DNA from: Penicillus capitatus
Taxonomy: Eukaryota; Chlorophyta
NCBI GenBank assembly: GCA_965649825.1
Contig: OZ287701.1
Coordinates: 1,178,001-1,242,000 of the forward strand
Length of the DNA: 64,000 nt
Direction: 5' to 3'
Shown here: positions 56,600-64,000 of the stretch, in pieces
Layout: each line of letters starts with the position of its first letter
How positions within the stretch are numbered: the first letter of the stretch is position 1
Position numbers and translations under genes: made by a program
Notes under the pieces: model-generated
Database searches by the model: none
The model's input: the letters and a program-made list of their open reading frames with translations, nothing else
Told to the model about the DNA's origin: nothing

Positions 56600-58087
56600 C
56601 AAACGAAAGTGTGTATTTCAAACCAGTTTTTTGAATATTCTCAAGCAATCCATGAAACTTCTCTTCAAACTCTCGTTTTAGAAACCCAACATATAGGTTA
56701 GCATCAGCCTTACTCAACTTACCAATCTGTCGAGAAAGAGTTGTGTGCAAAATCAATGGAACTGTTTCACAATTTGTAGATGTGTCAAACGTAAAAGGAT
56801 GCTGCACAAAAACAAACAAAAGGCCGGATCTGTGCACAGGGAGAATAGATACTGAAGAGATGACAATCTTCTCTGGTTATATGCTATTCAATGCAGTGTT
56901 TGCAGAACAACGCAAGCCTGAGTCTTCGTCAACGCACCCGTTCGCCAGAGCAGGCAGAACCTCCCCGGCGTGCTCTGGCGCAGCCGCGACAAAGGTGCCG
57001 ATTGCCTCTATTGCCGTCCGACGCACGTCCAAGTCTTTGTCAACGGACCCATTCGTCAGAGCCGGCAGAACCTCCCCGGCACGCTCTGGCGCAGCCGCAA
57101 CGACGTGGCCAATGGCCTTCATCGTTCTTTGACGAACCAACAAGTCTTCATCGGTGCACCTCTTCGCCATAGCTGACAGAATTCCGCCGGCGTGTTGCGG
57201 CGCCGCCTTGACGAGGCTGCCGATGGCTTCCAACGCCCTTTGTCGCACGAAAAAGTCTTCGTCGATGCAGCCATTTGCCGGAGCCGGTACACCTTCGCCG
57301 GCACGCTGCGGCAGCGCCAAGGCGACGCTACCGATGGCCTCTATCGCCGTCTGACGCACGCCTGCGTCTTCGTCGAAGCACCCATTCTCCGGAGCCAACA
57401 GAACCTCAGAGGCATGCTGCGGCGCCGCCGCCGCAACAACGCTGCCGATGGCCTCCATTGCCCTTTGACGCACGTCCGAATCTTCATCGACACACCTCTT
57501 CGCCATTGCTGACAGAATTCCGCCGGCGTGCTGCGGCACTGTCGCGACGACGCTGTTGATGGCCTCCATCGCCCTTTGACGTACGTCCGAATCTTCATCG
57601 AAGCAGCCATTTGCCAGAGCCGGTGCGCCCTCTTCGCTGTGCTTCGGCGCCGCCGTGACGATTCTGCTGATAGCCACCATCGTCGCCAGACGTACTACGT
57701 CTGAATCTTCGTCGACACACCCATTCGCCAGAGCCAGCATAACAACGCCTGCGTGCTGCGGCGCTGCTGCGACGACGCTGCCGATGGCCTCCGTTGCCGT
57801 TCGACGCACGTCCGAGTCTTCGTCTAAGCAGCCATTTGCCAGAGCCAACAGAACCTCAGAGGCATGTTGCGGCGGCGCCGCCGCAGCAACGCTGCCGATA
57901 GCCTCCGTCGCCACTCGACGCATGCCCCAGTCTTCGTCGGCACACTTGTTCGTTAGCGTCGGTAGAACCTCACCTGCGTACTGTGGAGCTGCCGTGACAA
58001 GGCTGCTGATGGCTTGCATCGCTTTCCGACGCACCAACATATCTTCGTCGACACACCCATTCGTCAGAGCCGGCAGAACCTCGCCGG
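56600..58087 (-). pseudogene. Truncated, inactivated copy of the NACHT-HEAT gene (C-terminal part)
   Basis: The minus strand encodes about ten HEAT units and the C-terminal tail; the N-terminal and NACHT parts are absent. Relative to the intact gene an AAA codon has become TAA after NTALNSI (near 56880), separating the tail. An extra T before the end shifts the last codons (QKLV to QKTGLKY). Several 3-nt insertions (EDSDVVRL, AAAPPQHAS, VVAAAAPQ) keep the repeat frame open. Missing units suggest recombination between repeats. Confidence 0.85.
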
Positions 58088-58089
58088 CG

Positions 58090-59635
58090 CCTCTGCTTCT
58101 GCATGGGAGCTCGAACTTGGCTGACGACTCGGGCAATCGCTAGTCCAATGGCGCTCGCCGCACTGTGCACACGGCGACTGTGGCTCTCGTTCGCATCGTC
58201 CCTCTTGCTCCCACTGGGCGTTGTATGGGGCAGGTGTCAACTCGTAGCCCTCTGGTACATTAACTTCCTGAACTGCCCTTCGGTTATAGCGACCCGGGGA
58301 ATTTAAAGGGCACTGTGCAAACAAGTGCCCTGGCTGATTGCATTTGTAGCACCTCCTCTCGTCTTGACGTCCAGGCTGCTGTCCTTGCTGTGGGTTCTGT
58401 CTCGCATCCCTTCTGACTGGTGTCGCGTAGGGTTTTAGATGGAAACAATTTAAACGGTGGGCGCACGTAAACCTTTTAAACGTAAAGTCTTACAACGAAA
58501 GACAAGATTTGTACATCTACAATGCTTTTATAGGATCGTTATTTTAAGTAACAAAAAGGAATATTCTGCGAAGATTCCAGAATCTGCTTGGAATCCGTGA
58601 CGTAGAGCCGCGGGTCTATTTGTGGATGGGAAGGTATAGAGAACCTACGACCTATCATCTGGAGATTGATACAAGTGTAGGTAGATGAGCGCATTATCGT
58701 GAGCGCTATGCCTTAACACGACACTGGTTGCACTCTCGCTGCCGTGGGTTGCGTTGCCCGGGGAGCTGCTCTGTTCGCGGTAGGGGCTGTCCACTTGCAG
58801 AAATTGCTCCACTTTTCGAGCACTTTATCCACCTTCACTTCGTCAAGATTGAGATCCTGCAGGCCTTGGAGAAATTCTCGTGGAAAATGTTGTTTCAACA
58901 CTCTCAGGAATCTTGCGTCTGAGATCTTGGGTGTGAGGGTCTTCCACTTCGTGACGAGCCTGTCAACGAAGTCTTGGAGTCTTTCGTCTTGATACCGACG
59001 GACTTGTGTCAGTTCCTCGTAACTTTCAATCGAGTCGTTCATCTTCTCGCCCTTGTCGCCCTTCTCAAGTTTAGGGTTTCCCCTCAACCAGCTACGCAGG
59101 GCGTTGTAAGCAGTCCATACTTGGACCACGAACCACACAACGTTTCGGACGGCGTCAGGTATGGTGCAAATCGTGTTGAATGTCATGAAGGTCAACATAG
59201 ACTTTGTGACAAAGTCTCCTTGATTCCACGCTACGCCCAGTCGATCCACGATGCCGACTATGATCTCATAGCATCCTCGGAAAAAAAGACGGAGACATTC
59301 CTTGACGCAATGCCACGTTTCCGATGTGAATTCCAGCTCCACATCGAAACCATGGGCTTCTTCCTTTGTCGCCTTAGCGGCCGCAGCGTCTGCCGCCAGA
59401 ACGGATACGATCTCCACAATATTGTCGACAATCCTTTGTAAGTTCTCCGTTGCGTTTTGATTGCTTTTAATCGCCTCCAGGAGATCTTGAAAGTTGATCT
59501 CGTCGTCCATCTTCAACTTCCCGTCCAGGGAGGACTTAGCCTCCGCCTGACCGCCAACTCCACCGAGCCCGAATAGAAGTAGGGGTGCCAGAACAAAGAA
59601 ACAGCGTCGCATCTTGGATCGATGCTCCGAAACCA
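58090..59635 (-). pseudogene. Second gag-like retroelement gene, with membrane segments and two zinc knuckles, split by an LTR
   Basis: The N-terminal part (58724-59666 frame) has RRCFFVLAPLLLFGLGGVGG, a signal-like hydrophobic start, and a second hydrophobic region (NTICTIPDAVRNVVWFVVQV). A retroviral-type capsid segment follows: RRYQDERLQDFVDRLVTKWK, RFLRVLKQHFPREFLQGL. After the 303-bp LTR insertion (58421-58723) the same frame resumes with CYKCNQPGHLFAQC and CAQCGERHWTSDC, two knuckles, the second with altered spacing. The 3' end runs into the HEAT-repeat duplication at 58088. Gag proteins normally lack a signal peptide, so the hydrophobic N-terminus is odd. Confidence 0.7.
58421..58723 (-). 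mobile_element. Solo LTR, family F2, nested in gag
   Basis: On the minus strand it begins TGTCGTGTTAAGGCATAGCG and holds a TATA box (tgcttttatagg on plus), matching 48297-48560. It is flanked by CTGG (58417-58420 and 58724-58727), extendable to ACTGGT if terminal T/A are shared. Removing the LTR and one repeat restores the gag frame. Confidence 0.85.
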
Positions 59636-59732
59636 TGTCGCGTTGTCGGTGAACAAACACACGCATTAGCGGAAGACTTTAAAACAGAATGACGTAAACA
59701 ACGCAATTGACCCCCTTTTATAATGCTAGGGT

Positions 59733-59785
59733 TTTGATGTGACATGTAGTAGGTTTTGATGTGACATGTAGTAGGTTTTGATGTG
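59733..59785 (+). repeat. Short tandem repeat containing GATGTGACATG
   Basis: A 22-bp unit (ggttttgatgtgacatgtagta) occurs twice in full with a third partial copy (ggttttgatgtgactgacatg). It lies upstream of the gag gene and just downstream of a TATA-like ttttataatgc. Confidence 0.85.
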
Positions 59786-59995
59786 ACTGACATGCCTTAT
59801 ACAGTCGGGATGCCTTCATTGTGCTCATTTAGTCTGACATACTGATAATGTTCACTTTTTAATTTGTCCATCTTAACACTAGTCATCACGACTTACTAAT
59901 TACTAAACGCGACTCAGCGGAGACGGTTACGTCGCACAGCCAATTACGCGACAAGTCATTTAAGTGGAGAATGCCACTTACTACACAGACGTCAC

Positions 59996-60229
59996 TGTCG
60001 CCCGGCGATGGGACTACTGTCTTGTTGTCTTGGGGGCCATGTGTTGGGGGACGCTGGTTGAGTCATCTGAGGCGCTTTTTACTGGTTGTGGCGCCAGGAT
60101 GACTCACCGGCCTAGGGAAGTCACCTCACCGCGTGAGTATTTAATGGAGAAACCAGACGATTCCGGACCTTGCTTCGATTACTACAAGTCTTCCGCTGTC
60201 TTGTTTTGCGTCCGACCCGACCGGTGACA
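59996..60229 (+). mobile_element. Solo LTR, family F1, TSD GTCAC
   Basis: The element is 234 bp, TGTCGCC...GGTGACA, with GTCAC at 59991-59995 and 60230-60234. Its right duplication overlaps the left duplication of the next LTR. Confidence 0.92.
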
Positions 60230-60237
60230 GTCACATT

Positions 60238-60506
60238 TGTCGGCGGTCGGGTCGGACGAAACGATTAATCAGCGAAAGACTTGTTACAACTGTTGGAGCA
60301 AGGTCCTGCATGGTTCAGTTTGTCCATTATATACCCCCGTGGTGACGCGACATGCCTAGGCAGGTGACTCAGCACCGCTCCAGGACCAGAGAACAAGGCC
60401 CCTTTCCGGCCCAAACCCCCAAATGACAAGACCCCGAGTGTCCCAAAGCAAGGTGCACCCCTCCTGCACAAGACAGTCACATCGACAGATCGCCATCTTG
60501 CCGACA
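60238..60506 (-). mobile_element. Solo LTR, family F1, TSD ACATT
   Basis: The element is 269 bp, TGTCGGC...TGCCGACA, with ACATT at 60233-60237 and 60507-60511. It has a TATA-like box (ttatataccc) and lies in the opposite orientation to its neighbour 8 bp away. Confidence 0.92.
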
Positions 60507-60669
60507 ACATTAGCGTTCTGTCGAAAAAGGCGCCATTCTTTTACAGTTATGAACTATATATAACGAAGAGAGTCAGTCGTGTTGATCTCACTGTACCGAA
60601 GAACAAAGGCGAAGAACAACACCTACATTCAGAATGAACACTTTATTTGCGCAGAATAGGGAGTAGTGC

Positions 60670-62697
60670 ATTTCCGGCGTACAAAAATTCACAGTTGGAT
60701 CGTCGCTCGATATCTGCCAGGTATTCCATCACATGCCACTCGGAAAAGGCAACGAGATAGGCTTTTCCCTCAGAGGACGTTTCTACCGTTACAGCACCCT
60801 TCCGTTCGGGTACTGCAATTCGGGCTACGAGTTTCAGTGAGCGCTTTTCAAGACGCTGTCAAGAGTCAGAGGACGTATCTCCTCGCAGCTGATCTCGTAC
60901 GCAGATGACTTGCTCCTGTTGTCCCAGTCGCATGGGGAGCATCTCCGAGATCTGGCCACAATACTCTCCGAGCTGATGCACGACGGATGGCCTCTCAAGA
61001 AATCAAAGTACGTCTTCCTTCAGCACGAATCTACCTTTTTCGGTATGAGGCTCAATGGCGATGGACGGAGGCCGGAGGCCGGAGACTGAAGTCTTCGGGA
61101 AGCTACGGCACATCTCACCGCCATCCTCCACCAAAGAATGGAGACAAGTCAAGGGTTGGCTCAACCAGCTTACGCGCTTCGTGGCTAACGGCGAGAAGGT
61201 AATATGCACTCTCGACGCGGCTCGGCAGTCAAAATCGCGAGCGGATTGGGAAGCCTTCCTTGCATGCATGGAGAAACACACAAGGTCCATCATGCATCCC
61301 AGAGAACACGAGGAGTTCATGATCGGCGTAGATGCGTCGACTGTTGGATGGGGAGCGGTGCTCCTTCAGAAAGGATGTGGCATCATCTGCTGCGCGTCAG
61401 GGACATGGAGAACCGAACAAAACACTGGAAATCCAACCGATTAGAAGTCGAAGCAATAGTCAAGGGGTTGACGAAGTTCCGTCCTTACACCCTCGGGCAA
61501 AAATTTGCAAACTTCTCCGACAACTCTGCGGTCTGTAGCATCGCGAATACTGACCACACGAGCGATTTTGTCAAGCGAAGACTTGACATCATCCTCGAAC
61601 ACAACCCAGAGACCAGGTTCGTTCCGGATAAGTCCAATATCTGGCCAGATTTTCTTAGCGGTCTCCCCGAACTCTTCGGTTCCCAGCATGATCAAGTGTT
61701 ATCGGCGATATCCAAGTCAGCAGCCGAGATGTCGGATGACGAGTTGCTGAAGTGGGGCCACCGCGGCCGTTTCTCGGTTCAGGAGACACAGAAGCGCATA
61801 AGGAAGATCGGAGACTACGTGCAGTGGAAGAAGATTCGCCAGTACGTGAAGGATTGCCGCGCTTGCCAGCAGTTTACGCGACCGAAGCTGGCCGCCCCAA
61901 GACGAATGGAAGGGGTCAATGATGTGCGCGATGTCGTGAGTTGTGACTTCATTGGCCCATTTGAAAGAGGCCCCGGCAACGTACGGTATATCTTCGCCAT
62001 CGTGGACCATCTGAGTCGTTTCGGCGTGGCAAGGAAGTGTTGCCTTTCAAACACTGCCAGGGCCGCGAGATGCCTTGAAGACTTCGTGAAGGAATTCGGT
62101 CCTATCAAGCGGCTAATGTGTGACGCAGCTTCATATTTTCGATCTTGCGCATTCTGAAGATTTCTGGCACAAATGGACACCGATCTTGTCGTGGCCCCGG
62201 CGCATTCGCACAAATCAAATGGTTTGTGTGAACGATTTAACCAGACATCGATCAGCCGGATCCGACGAATGAGGATCTCTGATGGTTAAAGACTTAGCTG
62301 GACAACTGTGCTCTCGGAAGCCGTGGAAACGATTAACGAAACACCGCACGAGGGCACACGACATTCGCCGGACGATGTATGGCAAGAAGGACAAAGTCAG
62401 AACGAAGTGAATGAGGAATCAAGAACCATGCGCATGCAAATCCAGGAAAGTTTCGAAGAAGCAAGAAAGATGATGACAGAACAACAGAAGAAAGAAGGAT
62501 CTCTCCACCATGTGGGAACAAAAGTATGGGTTTTCGATCACGAGACATTCGAAGCATTGGACAAGAAATTTGCTCCATTTTGGCGGGGTCCTTTTGAAGT
62601 TACAAAGCATGTTTCAACACACATTTGTGAGGTTTTCAGCAGTGATCAAGGGAAAACAATTCAAATGCACATAGATTCGCTTCAGCCGTTTATTTGA
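60670..62697 (+). pseudogene. Decayed Ty3/gypsy pol (RT, RNase H, integrase)
   Basis: Frames shift but domains follow gypsy order. RT: RYSTLPFGYCNSGYEF, a stop at 60838-60840, then the catalytic YADD at 60898-60909 and KKSKYVFLQHESTFFGMRL. RNase H: EFMIGVDASTVGWGAVLLQK. Integrase: the HHCC part GHRGRFSVQETQKR... with CRACQQF, core Asp residues in VSCDFIGPF and RLMCDAASYF, and the Glu region GLCERFNQTS after a further frameshift near 62157. The C-terminal GPY/F-type module reads GTKVWVFDHETFEALDKKFA then PFWRGPFEVTKHV, ending MHIDSLQPFI at 62697. Gag and protease are absent. It cannot be functional as it stands. Confidence 0.85.
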
Positions 62698-62921
62698 TTT
62701 CGAAAATGTCGGAGTTTATAGCACAGGGTAGCGTGTGAACTGACTGTGAGGAGACAGGTATAGATTGGGATTGATGTCTCCGTTTGTGTCATTGTAAAAG
62801 TCCTGATCTTCCTCGCACCTCGTGACGACAATGCTCAGCCGAAAAAAAGGACCTAGCGTGGTGTTTGAAGCATGGATAGATCTAAAATAACAAACGCCAG
62901 CGATCACATGGTGTGTGTTTG

Positions 62922-63531
62922 CTACTCAAAATACACGGATACTCCAGGGGCGCATGCTGTGAGCACACTGGATGTTTTCAACAACTCTTTGTGGCGGGTA
63001 GATACGACGAAGTAAACAAGGAGACCATCGCCATCGGAATCGAAATTCATCATCGTGTGAGATTCACGCGTGGGGAAGTTCGGCAGTGTACACCTGTGGT
63101 ATGGTGGTCCATTGCCAAAATCGATGCCATCGAAGGGCATCTTCTGATAAGAACTCGTACGAGAGATGACGTCTGATGGCATCTTGTCGAAGTCACCGAC
63201 AGCGGTACGATAGAACGACAAAAGACTCTCAAAGTGTGCCTTAGGATCGGTGCGGATGGCGTTAATGGCAGCTCGGCTCAAAGACGCAGCTCTGGCTAAT
63301 ACATCGACGAACGACTTCGTATGCTCCCCGTCGCTGTCGAATGTTGCAGCGGCCAAGTGTAGTGCATTTCCAAAATAGTTCTGGGGAATCACCGGCGAGT
63401 TCGCTCTGCGGGCGTCTATGGGGAAAAGGAGAGTGGTTCCCTTGATGGGCAAATCTTCAGAGCAAACAGGACGAATGGCTGCCCTTGTCTCTGCCTTCAG
63501 CATCCAACACAAAGCGGATGCCAGATCGTAC
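62922..63531 (-). pseudogene. BAHD acyltransferase paralogue cut by a gypsy element
   Basis: This copy of the C-terminal half of the BAHD gene has NYFGNALHLAAATFDSDGE and MPFDGIDFGNGPPYH, ending GVSVYFE at 62922. It matches 12067-12676, and the 3' flank also matches. At 63531, in the middle of an exon (…TYDLASALCW…), it stops at the LTR beginning TGTAACGCG. The catalytic HXXXDG half would lie beyond the window if it survives. As seen it is non-functional. Confidence 0.85.
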
Positions 63532-63650
63532 TGTAACGCGCAGAAACGTTCTTTTGTTTAAACAGGAAGATGTGTTTTTGTAAGACAGAACTTGTTTCAA
63601 ACCCCCCGTTTTATATGCCTTGCAGCATGACGTTATCATCTCGTCATGCT
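63532..63650 (-). repeat. 3' LTR of a gypsy element (family F3)
   Basis: The plus strand begins TGTAACGCGCAG. A TATA box (ttttatatgcc on plus) is inside. The 5-bp sequence CGTAC precedes it and should recur beyond the window if it is the target duplication. The inner boundary is approximate. Confidence 0.65.
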
Positions 63651-64000
63651 TTACGTAATGTTTGTTTTGTTCCTTCTCGCTTCTTCAGCTTCCAGATGGT
63701 GACAATCGCTTCCCTGCGCATGACTCCGAGAGAAGAAGGATCGGAGGTGATCCCGGTGAGTCAAAAAGGGCTTCTTGCGAGAGTCAGAAATGAGATAGTA
63801 CAATTGGGGAGAATATTGTTGATGAATACGGTAAGGGCCCAGCCACTGAGGGGCGAGCTTGTCGCCGTGAGTCTGGGAGGCTTGAGAATTAAAAAGTAGT
63901 ACGAGTTGTCCAGGCTGGAAGGGAGCATTGCGGTGAGGTTGTTGAGCGTGGAGCTGCTGTTGATGATCCATGTGAGTGTCAATCGCTGTCCAGCGGGTGG
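63651..64000 (-). CDS. Gypsy integrase C-terminal region (partial, runs off the window)
   Basis: The frame is open to the window end and stops at 63651. It reads NAPFQPGQLVLLFNSQASQT, KLAPQWLGPYRIHQQYSPQL and LISDSRKKPFLTHRDHLRSF, the GPY/F module typical of Ty3/gypsy integrases. Unlike the element at 60.7-62.7 kb it shows no frame damage in the visible 350 bp. It lies directly next to its 3' LTR, as expected at the end of pol. Confidence 0.8.
   Translation of the reverse strand, partial: TRWTAIDTHMDHQQQLHAQQPHRNAPFQPGQLVLLFNSQASQTHGDKLAPQWLGPYRIHQQYSPQLYYLISDSRKKPFLTHRDHLRSFFSRSHAQGSDCHHLEAEEARRNKTNIT

Larger units (their letters stand above)
55456..58088. repeat. Duplicated segment of the NACHT-HEAT locus
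   Basis: Nearly identical to 21835-25930 but shorter. It lacks the LTR at 22080-22327 and several HEAT-repeat units. Its left edge is an abrupt join at acagatt|aaacctttac. Its right edge at ~58088 passes within a repeat unit into retroelement gag sequence. Confidence 0.9.

Overview
The window is nuclear DNA of a eukaryote. Its recognisable genes are eukaryotic and split by very small GT-AG introns, most of them 46-60 nt. The gene set includes an FtsH-like pseudoprotease (the FtsHi type known from plastids), a RUS/DUF647 protein, a pentatricopeptide protein and a BAHD acyltransferase. This suggests a photosynthetic microalga, perhaps of the red-algal lineage, but the assignment is an inference from gene content and is not firm.

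Layout. 0.4-9.1 kb is a compact host cluster: PPR protein (-), FtsHi-like protein (-), SPO11/TOP6A (+, most of the gene reconstructed exon by exon) and a VAP/MSP-domain protein (-). 10.7-14.3 kb holds a BAHD acyltransferase gene, a decayed paralogue beside it and a pair of ~0.4-kb direct repeats. 14.3-15.5 kb and 21.3-22.5 kb carry a repeated unit made of GC-rich palindromes, a 91-nt fold-back hairpin and a small conserved ORF. 16.8-21.1 kb contains WDR70 (+) and PEX16 (-). 23.2-29.6 kb is one very large NLR-like gene: a helical N-terminus, a NACHT NTPase and about 22 nearly identical HEAT-type repeats. 30-44 kb is sparser: a COA3-like small membrane protein, an MGMT-type alkyltransferase, a Kazal-domain protein, a proline-rich membrane protein and the RUS protein.

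From 44 kb to the end the DNA is dominated by LTR retroelements. One LTR family (~235-270 bp, TGTCGsC...GsCGACA ends) occurs as many solo LTRs; five carry exact 5-bp target-site duplications. The family also includes a very young Gag-only element (46066-47931). Other parts are two short gag-like ORFs, a second gag with two zinc knuckles that is itself split by a solo LTR of another family, a decayed Ty3/gypsy pol, and the edge of a second gypsy element inserted in a BAHD paralogue. Lying among these are an MDM2-type RING protein gene with a solo LTR at its 5' end (53.4-54.5 kb) and a contracted, mutated second copy of the NACHT-HEAT locus (55.46-58.09 kb).

Comparing the two copies of that locus gives an unambiguous empty site versus filled site for one solo LTR. 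No rRNA, confident tRNA or CRISPR was seen. Many open frames start at GTG or TTG; for a nuclear genome these are not real starts, so the starts given here are ATG codons or are stated to be unknown.
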